A DNA stretch of 64,000 nt, from NCBI RefSeq assembly GCF_902833085.1, contig NZ_CADFEB010000007.1, forward strand, positions 372,001-436,000, given 5' to 3'. The DNA is from Burkholderia ubonensis. GTDB taxonomy: Bacteria > Pseudomonadota > Gammaproteobacteria > Burkholderiales > Burkholderiaceae. This document shows, in pieces, positions 19,884 to 31,000 of this stretch (the stretch's first letter is position 1; every line of letters starts with the position of its first letter). Below the pieces are notes generated by a model that was not told the DNA's origin, ran no database searches, and saw only the letters and a list, made by a program, of their open reading frames with translations. The translations under genes and the position numbers were made by a program.

Positions 19884-20335
19884 TGAGATCCGCTCGACGC
19901 GATGAAGCCGGGCGGGCTGACGTAGTCTTGAGAGGTGGGGCGGCCGTGGACGCACACAGCAGGATGGCGATGAAGCGCGAGCCGGCGGCGATCCGGGAGG
20001 TGGCGGCCATTCTCGTCCGCCTGAGCACGGGGTCGGCCGGCCGGCAGGTCGACATGATCCGCTACTTCGACGGCCTGGAGGCGGTCGCGCGCCGCATCGC
20101 GGCGGCGCGCCTGCCGGATTCGGCCAGCCGCGAACTGGCGGCCCGCTATTACTGCGCGGGGATTCTGACGAGCGTGTACGGGCGCGAATCGGCGATTGCG
20201 CACGGCATCGCCGGCAGCCTCGAGCAACAGGTGAACGGCCGCGCATCGCGGCGCATCTTCGCGTTGCTGATGCGCGCCGGGCGCAAGCAGGGGCAGGCGT
20301 TCATGGACGCGTGCGGGCATCTCGTTCGCGGGTAG
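19883..20335 (+). CDS. Hypothetical protein coupled to the EAL gene
   Basis: A 150-residue protein I do not recognise. Its ATG overlaps the EAL gene stop (TGATG), so it is translationally coupled and probably acts with the EAL protein. It is basic at both ends. The middle looks helical (REVAAILVRLSTGS, YFDGLEAVARRIAAARL, HGIAGSLEQQVNG) and there is no signal peptide or membrane segment. A partner or regulator of the EAL domain is possible. Confidence 0.6.
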   Translation: MRSARRDEAGRADVVLRGGAAVDAHSRMAMKREPAAIREVAAILVRLSTGSAGRQVDMIRYFDGLEAVARRIAAARLPDSASRELAARYYCAGILTSVYGRESAIAHGIAGSLEQQVNGRASRRIFALLMRAGRKQGQAFMDACGHLVRG

Positions 20336-20362
20336 CGCTTCCCGAGTTCCCGCATTCCCGCG

Positions 20363-21499
20363 TCAGCCGATCGCGCGGTCGCCGAACAGCTGCAGGATCT
20401 GCTCCGAATGCGCGCGGACGTTGTGCTCCGCCAGCGCATCGACGCCGGCCAGGTATTGCCGGGCCGCCCGCGCGTAGTCGTCGAGCCGCGCATCGTGGGT
20501 CTGCGCGGCGGTGGCGATCGCCCGCGCCGCGTCGAAGATGTCGAAGTCCGCGTAGTAGTAGCCGACGTCGCGCAGGAACGGCGAGTTGTGCACCAGCGGG
20601 TAGTTGCCGTACAGCGCGTCGTAGAGCAGGTAGTTCAGGCCGTTTTCCCAATGGTGCGACACGACGATGTCGGTGTGGTGCGCGGCCCATGCGACGAACG
20701 GCGCGCGCACGTCGGCGGTCGCCTTGCCGTCGCGGACCATTTCCAGCCCGAGCGCGAGATGCTTGAAGGCGGCGTTTTCCTTCTTGTCGAACGTATTGGT
20801 CATGTAGACGTGCTCGACCAGCTCCGGATGGGCGACGTAGCACGCGTTCGCCGCGAGCATCGGCACGACCGCGCTCTTGACGACGTTGAGGTTCGGCTCG
20901 AAGAACGCGATGCGCTTTGCAGGCCCGTGGTTCCGGTAGCCGAAACGCGCCTTCAGCTCGGGATCGGCGTCGAGGCTGCGCTCGATGAAGTACGGCGACC
21001 AGATGTGCGGCAGCACGAACACGGGCGCGCGGTAGACCGCCTGGAAATAGGCCGCGCAGGTGTGCGCATGCTGCGGGTTGGTCCAGATCTCGTCGAACTG
21101 CACGCGATGCGGGTTGGGCCGCCAGTCGTTCTTCCCGAAGGTGATCGTTTCGACCGCGATCACGTAGTCGTTGCCGAAACGGTACGACACGCACTTGCCG
21201 CCGCGCTGACGGACCGCGTCCGCATGGCTCGGATGAATGAACGCGTTCATCTCGATCAGCAGGTCGGTCTGGTGGACGATCGCCGACAGCGGCCGCAGCG
21301 CGTCGCGGAATTCGCTCATCATCAGCGCTTCCGGATAGTCGGCGATGCCGTCGTCGTGCGCGAGCCAGACGTCGCCGACGAGCGGCGACTGCTTCAGCAG
21401 CATGTATAGGTACACGCAGTGCTGGTTCGCGCCGTTGTACCAGATCGACTGCGCCGCGTCGCGCTGCACGTTGATCGTTATCGCGACATTGATCTTCAT
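20363..21499 (-). CDS. DUF2827 family protein (putative glycosyltransferase-like), copy C
   Basis: A 378-residue member of the DUF2827 family and the last gene of the minus-strand cluster. Family motifs: AQSIWYNGANQHCVYLYMLL near residue 18, LLIEMNAFIHP, GKCVSYRFGNDYVI, LPHIWSPYFIER, FFEPNLNVVKS, and VVSHHWENGLNYLLYDALYG followed by YPLVHNSPFLRDVGYYYADFD. It has no signal peptide or membrane segment and should act in the cytoplasm. It follows copy B by 23 bases. Sequence differences among the copies suggest different sugar or acceptor preferences rather than recent duplication. Catalysis is inferred. Confidence 0.8.
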   Translation of the reverse strand: MKINVAITINVQRDAAQSIWYNGANQHCVYLYMLLKQSPLVGDVWLAHDDGIADYPEALMMSEFRDALRPLSAIVHQTDLLIEMNAFIHPSHADAVRQRGGKCVSYRFGNDYVIAVETITFGKNDWRPNPHRVQFDEIWTNPQHAHTCAAYFQAVYRAPVFVLPHIWSPYFIERSLDADPELKARFGYRNHGPAKRIAFFEPNLNVVKSAVVPMLAANACYVAHPELVEHVYMTNTFDKKENAAFKHLALGLEMVRDGKATADVRAPFVAWAAHHTDIVVSHHWENGLNYLLYDALYGNYPLVHNSPFLRDVGYYYADFDIFDAARAIATAAQTHDARLDDYARAARQYLAGVDALAEHNVRAHSEQILQLFGDRAIG

Positions 21500-21522
21500 G
21501 TCGGTTCTCCGTCGGCGGCGCG

Positions 21523-22677
21523 TCAGGCGTCGCGATAGAGCGACGCGATCGCGTCGGTATACGCGGCGACGTTGTCCGGGTTGTAGATGCTGACCGAATC
21601 GAGCACGCGCTTCGAGCGCTCGCGGTACGCGTCGAGGTTCGCGTCGTGCTCCGCGAACGCCTGCAGCAGCGCGCGGCCGCCGGCCTGGCAGTCGAAGTCC
21701 GGATAGAAATACCCGGCATCGCCGAGGAACGGCGAGTTGTGGATCAACGGATAGTCGCCGTACAGCAGTTCGTAATACAGATAGTTCTGCGCGTTTTCCC
21801 ACGTGTGCGACACCACCGCGTCGCCGAACGCCGCCATGAACTCGTATACCGCGTAGCGGCTCTCGAACGTCGTGAGGCCGTGATCGACGATGTCGAGGCG
21901 CTTCGCGAAGTGGACGAAGGTCGTGTGGTCCTTCAGGTGCAGCGTGTTGCACACGCGCACGATCTCCAGAAAGTCCGGCTGCGCGCGATACGCTTCCTCG
22001 GCCACAAGCATCGGGATGATGCTCGTCTTCACCATGCAGATGTTCGGCTCGAACATCGTCACGCGCCAGCGCGGTTTGCCGGGCTGGTAGCCGAACGACA
22101 AACCGGCGCCGAGCGTCGCGCGCGCCTTGTCGAACAGCATCGGATGCCAGATGTGCGGGACGATCGTCACCGGCGCGCGCAGGCCCGTCTGGTAATAGTG
22201 CAGGCACGAGCGCTCGAATTCGGGAATCGTCCACACCGCGTCGTACGGCGCGCCGGAGAACAGGAAGCCCGACGGCTTGTTGAACATCGCGCGCTCGATG
22301 TCGATCACGTAGTCGTTGCCGACCCGCATCGTCACCACCTTGCCGCCGCGCTCGCGGAACGCGCGCAGGTAATCGGCGTTGAACTGCGCGCTCATCTCGA
22401 TCAGCACGTCGCAGCGCTGCATCGCCTCTTCCATCGACAGGAGCGGCACGTTCCATTCGCCGAGCATCATCTGCGGATCGGCGACCTGTTCGCCGCCGTT
22501 CACCATCACCGCTTCCGCGACGAGCGGCGATTGCCGCAGCAGCAGGATCAGCAGCAGGCAGTTCTGGAAGATGCCGTTTTCCCACAGCGACTGGCCGGCG
22601 CCGCGCACGAACAGCGAGACCCCGACGACGAGACGCTTGCCCTCACCGGGCGCTTGACGGGCTTTGGAGTCCGACAT
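21523..22677 (-). CDS. DUF2827 family protein (putative glycosyltransferase-like), copy B
   Basis: A 384-residue DUF2827 protein. Motifs: AGQSLWENGIFQNCLLLILL, VLIEMSAQFN, VVTMRVGNDYVIDIERAMF, VPHIWHPMLFDK, MFEPNICMVKTSIIPML, and VVSHTWENAQNYLYYELLYG followed by YPLIHNSPFLGDAGYFYPDFD. It lies 14 bases after copy A and 23 bases before copy C, so the three form one transcription unit downstream of the OmpA-like lipoprotein and the adhesin. Expected in the cytoplasm. Confidence 0.8.
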   Translation of the reverse strand: MSDSKARQAPGEGKRLVVGVSLFVRGAGQSLWENGIFQNCLLLILLLRQSPLVAEAVMVNGGEQVADPQMMLGEWNVPLLSMEEAMQRCDVLIEMSAQFNADYLRAFRERGGKVVTMRVGNDYVIDIERAMFNKPSGFLFSGAPYDAVWTIPEFERSCLHYYQTGLRAPVTIVPHIWHPMLFDKARATLGAGLSFGYQPGKPRWRVTMFEPNICMVKTSIIPMLVAEEAYRAQPDFLEIVRVCNTLHLKDHTTFVHFAKRLDIVDHGLTTFESRYAVYEFMAAFGDAVVSHTWENAQNYLYYELLYGDYPLIHNSPFLGDAGYFYPDFDCQAGGRALLQAFAEHDANLDAYRERSKRVLDSVSIYNPDNVAAYTDAIASLYRDA

Positions 22678-22691
22678 GCGTTTGCTCCGGT

Positions 22692-23843
22692 TCAGGCGAC
22701 CAGACGCGCGACGAACGCGTCGAGGTTCGCGGGGTTGTCGATCGAGACCGACTTCAGCAGCCGGTCGGCCTTCGCGCGGTAGTCGTCGAGCCGCGCGTCG
22801 TGATGCTGCCATGCGTCGAGCAGCGCGCGGCCGCCCGCCGCCGCATCGAAATCCGGGTAGTAGTAGCCGGCGTCGCCGAGCAGCGTCGAGTTGTGGATCA
22901 GCGGATAGCCGCCGTACAGCACGTCGTAGTACAGATAGTTCTGCGGGTTTTCCCAGTGATGGGAGACGACCGCGTCCGCGTGGCGCGCCATGAAGCCGGG
23001 CAGGTCGATGCGCGGCTCGAAGGTCGCCTTGTGCTCGCGCACGAGGTCGAGGCTGTTCGCGAAGTGCAGGAAGGTCGGGTGCTCCTTCAGGTGCATCGAA
23101 TTGACGACGAACAGGTGCTCGACCGCTTCCGGCCGCGCACGATAGAGCTCCTCGCACGCGAGCATCGGGATATGGCAGGTCTTCACGACCGAGATGTTCG
23201 GCTCGAGCGTCGCGAGACGCCACGCGGCGCGGCCGGGCTGGTAGCCGAACGTCGCGCCTTCGCTCGCGAGCGCGGCGATGCGCCGGTCGAGGAAGTACGG
23301 CGACCAGATATGCGGGATCGTGTAGACCGGCGCGCGCGTGAGCGTGCGCAGCAGCGGCACGTCGATCGTTTTCGACTTTTCCAGCACCCACACTTCGTCG
23401 AACGGCGCGCCGTTGAAGATGTGCCCGGACGGCTTCTCGAAGATCGGCGTTTCGGCGAGGCCGCTGTAGGTATGGCCGACGAAGCACGCGATGCGCTTCT
23501 TGCCGAGCGCCTGCATGTGCTTGAGCCATTCGACCGGCAGCTGCGCGCCCATCTCGATCACGACGTCGAGTGCGTGCGTGACGTCGTTCGGCTGCACGAG
23601 CGGTATGTCGAGGCCGTCGAGGTCGAGCCCGGCGGGCAGCGCGCGCGCGTCGCCGCCGTTCAGGAAGTAGACGGGGCCGACGCGGTCGGAGCGCTTCAGC
23701 ATCATCGCGAGGTACGCGATGTTCTGGTGGATGCCGTTTTCCCAGATCGCCTGGCCGTCTCGCGCGAACAGCGAGATGCCGACGGCCGGGCGTTCGTTGC
23801 GGGCGCCGCGCGAGGCGGCTTGATTGATGTCCGTCACCAGCAA
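22692..23843 (-). CDS. DUF2827 family protein (putative glycosyltransferase-like), copy A
   Basis: A 383-residue DUF2827 protein, first of the three tandem copies. Motifs: GQAIWENGIHQNIAYLAMML, VVIEMGAQLPVEWLKHMQAL, IPHIWSPYFLDRR, TLEPNISVVKTCHIPML, VVSHHWENPQNYLYYDVLYG and YPLIHNSTLLGDAGYYYPDFD. The Trp-Glu-Asn and Tyr-Pro-Leu-His-Asn blocks are almost invariant across all four copies in the window, marking the likely active or nucleotide-sugar site. The 430 bases before it may hold a separate promoter. Confidence 0.8.
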   Translation of the reverse strand: MLVTDINQAASRGARNERPAVGISLFARDGQAIWENGIHQNIAYLAMMLKRSDRVGPVYFLNGGDARALPAGLDLDGLDIPLVQPNDVTHALDVVIEMGAQLPVEWLKHMQALGKKRIACFVGHTYSGLAETPIFEKPSGHIFNGAPFDEVWVLEKSKTIDVPLLRTLTRAPVYTIPHIWSPYFLDRRIAALASEGATFGYQPGRAAWRLATLEPNISVVKTCHIPMLACEELYRARPEAVEHLFVVNSMHLKEHPTFLHFANSLDLVREHKATFEPRIDLPGFMARHADAVVSHHWENPQNYLYYDVLYGGYPLIHNSTLLGDAGYYYPDFDAAAGGRALLDAWQHHDARLDDYRAKADRLLKSVSIDNPANLDAFVARLVA

Positions 23844-24191
23844 AATTCCTGTGCGGCGCCGCGGGTCCGGCGGCGTCGAACGCCGACGCGCGGACCCGGC
23901 GGGCCGGTGGTTGTCACGTGTGCGCCTGCGGCGGCGCGGCCCGCGGAAACGGGCCGGACGGCGCGGATGGCGACATGGGCGGCCAACGCCGGTTCGACGC
24001 GTTGTCGCGTTCTGCCGGGCCGGCCGCCAGCGGCGATTGTGGCACGGAAATCGCCGGTTTGTGGAGTCGGGGCGGCCCTGACGAAGGCCGACGCGTTACC
24101 GATTGCTGCCAATCGGTATGACAGCCGGCATGACGGCCGGGGAAGATCCGCGCGGCAGCCCGCGAGCGGCCCGGGTTCCGTCGTGCGTATT

Positions 24192-24246
24192 CCGAAACAT
24201 CGCCGAAACATCGCCGAAAAATCGCCGAAACTTCACCGAAACATCG
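24192..24246. repeat. Five tandem copies of an 11-bp unit
   Basis: The unit CCGAAACATCG occurs five times in a row, copies 1, 2 and 5 exact, copy 3 with one change (ccgaaaaatcg) and copy 4 with two (ccgaaacttca). The period of 11 is close to one DNA helical turn. It lies just after the OmpA-like lipoprotein stop and about 350 bases before DUF2827 copy A. The rest of the 23844-24273 gap shows no gene. Confidence 0.75.
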
Positions 24247-24273
24247 GCACGGGTGGCGCGCGACGCAGCGGGT

Positions 24274-24948
24274 TCAGCGTTCCAGCGAGATCTCGACGCG
24301 CCGGTTGCTCGCGCGTCCTTCCGCCGTGGCGTTGGAGGCGACCGGATCGGCGCTGCCGCGCCCCGTCACGGCCAAGGTGCCGGCGTTCAGGCCATGCGAC
24401 TTCAGATAGCCGGCGACGGCTTGCGCGCGCCGCTGCGACAGCGCGAGATTGGACGCGTCGCCGCCGACCGAATCCGTGTAGCCCGTGACCGACACACGCG
24501 TAAACGCCGTATTGCCCTGCCTGGCCAGCAGTGCGTCGAGCGACGCGCGGGCGGTCGGCGTGAGCGTCGCCAGCCCGGTGGCGAACAGCGCGTCGCCCGC
24601 GAGATTCACATGTTCGACGGGGGCGGGCGCCGCTGCCGCGGGCGACGACGCCGGCGCCGGCGCAGCGGCTTCCGGCGCGCCGCACTGGAACACCAGCGTA
24701 GCCGGGTCGGCATGGTCGCGCAGCGCTTTCGCGGCATCGACCGTGCGCACCGGCTGGTCGCCGCAGAGGTGTTGTGCGGCCTTCATGCAGGTGTTCGGGC
24801 CGGAGAAGATTCCGTGGCAGTCGACCTGGTAAGTGCGCACGCCGTCGCGCGGCTGCAGCTCGGATGCGCTGAACGTCGGGCCGGATGCGCTGGAGCATGC
24901 GGCGAGGGCTATCGCGGAAAGCGCGAGCACGAAAGAGAGTTTGTTCAC
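24274..24948 (-). CDS. OmpA-family lipoprotein in the adhesin locus
   Basis: A 224-residue lipoprotein. The start is a GTG (VNKLSFVLALSAIALAACSS) with AGGA upstream; the in-frame ATG at 25059 would overlap the adhesin stop and bury the signal. The lipobox is LAAC, Cys at about residue 18. An N-terminal module with two extra Cys pairs (YQVDCHGIFSGPNTCMKAAQHLCGD) is followed by an Ala/Pro linker and a C-terminal OmpA-like peptidoglycan-binding domain (VTGYTDSVGGDASNLALSQRRAQAV, GRGSADPVASN, NRRVEISLER). It follows the adhesin by 101 bases. A role in placing the adhesin in the envelope is inferred. Confidence 0.85.
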   Translation of the reverse strand: MNKLSFVLALSAIALAACSSASGPTFSASELQPRDGVRTYQVDCHGIFSGPNTCMKAAQHLCGDQPVRTVDAAKALRDHADPATLVFQCGAPEAAAPAPASSPAAAAPAPVEHVNLAGDALFATGLATLTPTARASLDALLARQGNTAFTRVSVTGYTDSVGGDASNLALSQRRAQAVAGYLKSHGLNAGTLAVTGRGSADPVASNATAEGRASNRRVEISLER

Positions 24949-25049
24949 GGTGATGTCCTGAATGCGGTCGTTGACGGAAGCGCGCTGCGTCGATCGGGCG
25001 GCGCGGCGGGCCGGGCGCTGACGATTGCGCCCGGCCCGCGCGGCGCGGG

Positions 25050-28000
25050 TTATTTCCACTGATACAGCATGCCTGCGCCGATCACCTTCTGACCGCCGCT
25101 GAAGCCGCCGTTGATCGACGCCTTCAGGTTCTCGGTGATCCGCGCCTGCATGTTGACCGCCATCGCCTTCTGGCCGAGGAACGTCGACGTGCCGACACCC
25201 ATCCCGAAGTTGGCGTCGCGGTCGAGCTGCGGGATCGACGCCATCGCGCCGACGGCCGCGATACCCTGCTTCGCCATCTGGTCGGTCTGCTGCAGTTGCG
25301 AACCGAGGCTGTTGATCTGCGCCTGCTGGCCCGACAGCGCCGTCGACATCGTCGACTGCACCGCGTTGAGCTGGTTGACGTTGACCGCATCGGTGCCTTG
25401 CGTGCCCGGCGCGACGTTGACGATCTGGCGCTGCTGCGTGTCGTTGCCGACCGAGACGACGTTCGAGCGGCCGCCGTCGGTCGAATTCGCGCCGATCGCC
25501 ACCGAGTTCGAGCCGGCGGTGACGGTCGGACGATCCGTGCCGGTGCCGTTCATGTCGGCCGAGATGCCGTTCGTGTTCACCGTGCGCGTCGTGTTGTTGT
25601 TCAGCGTCGTCGACAGCTCGTTCAGCGTGTTGTTGATGTTCGTCACGCCGGTCGACAGCGACGCCACGGTGCTGTTCGTCGTGCTGAGGCCCGTCGACAG
25701 CGAGCCGATGCCGGTCGAGGTCGACGTCGACAGCGACGTGAGGTTGCTGTTGGTCGACGACAGGCCGGTCGACAGCGAGCTGATGCTGGTCGACGTCGAC
25801 GTGGACAGCGAAGCGACCGTGCTGTTGGTCGAGCTCAGGCCGGTGGACAGCGAACTGATCCCGGTCGACAGCGAACCGATGCTCGTCGACGTTGCCGTCG
25901 ACAGGCTGTTGACGGCCTGGTTCGTCGCGTTGAGCTGGCTGCCGTTGATCGCGTCCGTGCTGGTGGCCGAGACGCGGCCTGCAGCAACGTTGGTGATCTG
26001 TCGTTCCGCGCCCGGCGCGCCGACGCTCACGACGCTCGTCGGCGAGCTGCCCGCGAAGAAGTACGTGACGCCGCCGATCGTCGTGCTCGACGTCGGGTTC
26101 GCGGCGGACGTGACGGAGCCCGTGCCGAGCGCGACGTCGTTGAGGTTGTTCGCGACCGCGTTCGAGCCGAACGCGAGCGACCCGGCGCCGGCCGCGGTCG
26201 CCGTGTTGCCGAGGGCGAGCGAGCCGTTGCCCGTCGCCGTGTTGGCGTTGCCGATCGCCAGCGCGCCGTCGCCGGTGGCCGTATTGTTCGCGCCGAGCGC
26301 GACCGCGCCGGTGCCGGTGGCCACGTTCGGATCGCCGATCGCGACCGCGCCGTCGCCGCTCGCCGTGTTCGCGACGCCGATCGATACCGCCTTGCCGCCC
26401 GTCGCCGACGCGTTCTGGCCGATGGCGACCGCGCCGTTCGACGACGCGTTCGCGCCGTCGCCGACCGCGACGCTGCTCGCGCCCGATGCGGAGGCGTTCG
26501 TGCCGGCCGCGATGGCGTTGACGCCCGTTGCGCCGTCGTTGTTGTAGTTGGCCTGCTGCGTGCCGTTGTCGTTGACGCTGTAGTAGTGCGTCTTCGCGGC
26601 CTGGATCGCGGTCGAGGTCGAGGTGGACAGCGACGTGAGGTTGCTGTTGGTCGTGCTCAAGCCGGTCGACAGCGAGCCGATGCCGCTCGACGTGGAGGTC
26701 GACAGCGATGCGACGGTGCTGTCGGTCGTGCTCAGGCCGGTGGACAAGGAGTTGATGCCGGTCGAGGTCGACGTGGACAGCGATGCGACGGTGCTGTTGG
26801 TCGTGCTGAGGCCGGTGGACAGGGAGCCGATGCCGGTCGAGGTCGACGTGGACAGCGATGCGACGGTGCTGTTGGTCGTGCTGAGGCCGGTGGACAGGGA
26901 GCCGATGCCGGTCGAGGTCGAGGTGGACAGCGATGCGACGGTGCTGTTGGTCGTGCTCAGGCCGGTGGACAGCGAGCCGATGCCGGTCGAAGTCGACGTG
27001 GACAGCGATGCGATCGAGCTGGTTGCCGACGAGATACCCGTCGACGTGGAGGTCGACAGCGACGCGACGGAACTGTCGGTCGAGCTCAGGCCGGTCGACA
27101 GCGAGTTGATGCCCGTCGAGGTCGACGTGGACAGCGACGCGATCGAGCTGGTTGCCGTCGAAATTCCGGTCGACGTCGAGGTCGACAGGGACGCGACGGA
27201 GCTATCGGTCGAGCTCAGGCCCGTCGACAGTGAGTTGATGCCCGTCGAGGTTGACGTCGAGAGCGAAGCAATCGAGCTGGTCGCCGTCGAGATGCCGGTC
27301 GATGTGGAGGTCGACAGGGACGCGACGGAGCTATCGGTCGAACTCAGGCCCGTCGACAGCGAGCTGATGCCCGTCGAGGTCGACGTCGAGAGCGACGCAA
27401 TCGAGCTGGTTGCCGACGAAATGCCGGTCGACGTCGAGGTCGACAGCGAGGCGACGGAGCTGTCCGTGGAGCTCAGGCCAGTCGACAGTGAGCTGATGCC
27501 GGTCGAGGTGGACGTGGACAGCGAGGCAACGGAGCTGTTGGTCGTGCTCAGGCCGGTCGACAGTGAGTTGATGCCCGTCGAGGTGGACGTCGAGAGCGAC
27601 GCGATCGAGCTGGTTGCCGTCGAGATGCCCGTCGACGTGGACGTCGACAGGGAAGCGACCGAGCTATCGGTCGAGCTCAGACCGGTGGACAGCGAACTGA
27701 TACCGGTCGAAGTCGACGTGGACAGCGACGCGATCGAGCTGGTCGCCGTCGAGATGCCGGTCGATGTGGAGGTCGACAGGGACGCGACGGAGCTATCGGT
27801 CGAGCTCAGACCCGTCGACAGCGAGCTGATGCCGGTCGAAGTCGACGTGGACAGCGACGCGATCGAGCTGGTCGCCGACGAAATGCCCGTCGATGTGGAA
27901 GTCGACAGGGACGCGACGGAGCTATCGGTCGAACTCAGGCCCGTCGACAGCGAGCTGATGCCCGTCGAGGTCGAGGTGGAGAGCGATGCGATCGAGCTGG

Positions 28001-31000
28001 TCGCCGTCGAAATGCCGGTCGACGTGGAGGTCGACAGGGACGCGACGGAGCTATCGGTCGAGCTCAGGCCCGTCGACAGTGAGTTGATGCCGGTCGAAGT
28101 CGACGTGGACAGCGACGCGATCGAGCTGGTCGCCGACGAAATGCCCGTCGATGTGGAAGTCGACAGGGAAGCGACGGAGCTATCGGTCGAGCTCAGACCC
28201 GTCGACAGCGAGCTGATGCCCGTCGAGGTCGACGTGGAGAGCGATGCGATCGAGCTAGTCGCCGTCGAAATGCCAGTCGACGTGGAGGTCGACAGCGACG
28301 CGACGGAGCTATCGGTCGAACTCAGACCCGTCGACAGCGAGCTGATGCCCGTCGAGGTCGACGTGGACAGCGACGCGATCGAGCTGGTGGCCGTCGAAAT
28401 GCCGGTCGACGTGGAGGTCGACAGCGAAGCGACGGAGCTATCGGTCGAACTCAGACCGGTGGACAGTGAACTGATACCGGTCGAAGTCGACGTGGACAGC
28501 GACGCAACGGAGCTGTTGGTCGAACTCAGTCCGGTGGACAGCGAATTGACGCCACTTTGCGCGGTGCTGATGCCGGTCGACGTGGAGGTTGACAGGGAAG
28601 CGACGGAGCTGTCGGTCGAGCTCAGACCGGTGGACAGCGAGCTGATACCGGTCGAGGTCGACGTGGACAGCGACGCAATCGAGCTGGTGGCCGTCGAAAT
28701 GCCCGTCGATGTGGAGGTCGACAGGGAAGCGACGGAGCTGTCGGTCGAGCTCAGGCCCGTCGACAGTGAGCTGATGCCGGTCGAAGTCGACGTGGACAGC
28801 GACGCAACGGAGCTGTTGGTCGAACTCAGACCGGTGGACAGCGAATTGACGCCGCTTTGCGCGGTGCTGATGCCGGTCGATGTGGAAGTCGACAGGGACG
28901 CGACGGAGCTATCGGTCGAGCTCAGGCCCGTCGACAGCGAGCTGATGCCCGTCGAGGTCGACGTCGAGAGCGACGCAATCGAGCTGGTTGCCGACGAAAT
29001 GCCGGTCGACGTGGAAGTCGACAGCGAGGTCACGCTGCTATCCGTCGTCGAGAGTCCGGTCGACAGCGACGCAATCGCGCTGTCGGACGACGACAGTGTC
29101 GAGGACAGCGATGCGACGGTACTGTTCGTGCTCGACAGGCCGGTGGACAGCGAGCCGATGCCGGTCGAAGTCGACGTGGACAGCGACGTGATGCTCGAAT
29201 CGGTCGTGCTCGCGACGGCGTAGAGCTGGCTGCCGTTGATTGCGTCCGTGCTGGACGACGTGATCCGGCCGGCTGCCACGTTGGTGATCTGACGTTCAGC
29301 CCCTGCGCTGCCGACGCTCACGACGCTCGATGGCGTGGCGCCGGCGAAGTTGCCGTACGTCGTCGAGCCGATAGTGGCGCTGCTGGTCGGGTTCGCGGCT
29401 GCCGTCACGGAGCCGGACCCGAGTGCGACATCGCCGGCATTGTTCGCGACGGCGTTCGGTCCGATCGCGACGGAGTTGGTGCCCAGAGCCTGGCTGTCCG
29501 GCGCGGTGGAATTCGCGTGGAAGTACTTGATGCCCTGGCTGTTGATGTTGTCGATTGCCGCGCCGACGCTGTTGGCCGTGGACGTCGTGCCGTTGGCGTT
29601 GTACGTGGTGTACGACGGCGCGGAGATCGTGCCGGTTGCCGGGTTGTAGGTGGCGCCGCCGCCGAGTGCCGCGGCAGTACTGTTGCCGAGATTGTTGGTG
29701 GTGGTCGTTACCGTGCTCAGGCCGGTGGACAGCGAGCTGATGCCCGTCGAGGTCGATGTGGACAGCGAAGCGACGGAGCTGTTGGTCGAGCTGAGGCCCG
29801 TCGACAGGGAATTGACGCCGCTCTGCGCGGTGCTGATGCCCGTCGAAGTCGACGTGGAGAGCGAAGCGACCGAGCTGTTGGTCGAGCTGAGTCCCGTGGA
29901 CAGCGAGTTGACGCCGCTTTGCGCCGTGCTGATGCCGGTCGACGTGGAGGTCGACAGCGAAGCGACGGAGCTGTTGGTCGAGCTGAGGCCGGTCGACAGC
30001 GAATTGACACCGCTCTGTGCGGTGCTGATGCCCGTCGAAGTCGACGTGGACAGCGACACGACGGAGCTATTGGTCGAGCTGAGGCCGGTCGACAGCGAGT
30101 TGACGCCGCTTTGTGCGGTGCTGATACCGGTGGAGGTCGAGGTCGACAGCGAAGTGACAGAGCTATTGGTCGAGCTGAGGCCGGTCGACAGGGAATTGAC
30201 GCCGCTCTGCGCGGTGCTGATACCGGTGGAGGTCGAGGTCGACAGCGAAGTGACAGAGCTATTGGTCGAGCTGAGACCGGTCGACAGCGAATTGACACCG
30301 CTCTGCGCGGTGCTGATGCCCGTCGAAGTCGACGTGGACAGCGACACGACGGAGCTATCGGTCGAACTGAGTCCGGTCGACAGCGAGTTGACGCCGCTTT
30401 GTGCGGTGCTGATACCGGTGGAGGTCGAGGTCGACAGCGAAGTGACGGAGCTATTGGTCGAGCTGAGTCCGGTCGACAGGGAATTGACGCCGCTCTGCGC
30501 GGTGCTGATTCCGGTCGAGCTCGACGTCGAGAGCGAGGCGATCGAGCTGTTGGCCGACGAGATGCCGGTCGAAGCCGAAGTGGACAGCGAAGCGACAGAG
30601 CTGTTAGTCGAGCTGAGGCCGGTCGACAGGGAATTGACGCCGCTTTGCGCGGTGCTGATGCCCGTCGAACTCGACGTGGAGAGCGAGGCAACGGAGCTGT
30701 TGGTCGTGCTCAGTCCGGTGGACAGCGAACCGATGCCGGTCGAGGTCGAGGTGGAGAGCGATGCGATCGAGCTGTTGGCCGTCGAAATGCCGGTCGACGT
30801 GGAAGTCGACAGCGAAGCGACGGAGCTATCGGTCGAACTGAGTCCGGTCGACAGCGAATTGACGCCGCTCTGTGCGGTGCTGATGCCCGTCGAGGTCGAC
30901 GTGGACAGTGAAGCGACGGAGCTGTTGGTCGAGCTGAGGCCGGTCGACAGCGAATTGACACCGCTCTGCGCCGTGCTGATAGCTGTCGAAGCCGAAGTCG

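Noticed and set aside
20301-23529. Alternative long minus-strand frames across the DUF2827 cluster
   Set aside because: Arg-rich shadow sequences. The three DUF2827 frames carry the conserved motifs.
24192-24246. Tandem repeat considered as a CRISPR fragment
   Set aside because: The repeats are directly adjacent with no unique spacers and are only 11 bases long.
26623-29223. Long plus-strand open frame (866 codons) and several others opposite the adhesin gene
   Set aside because: They are antisense frames of the repeated adhesin stalk, created by its biased codon use. They are repetitive (VDVEVDR, ELSVELRPVD) with no start signals.
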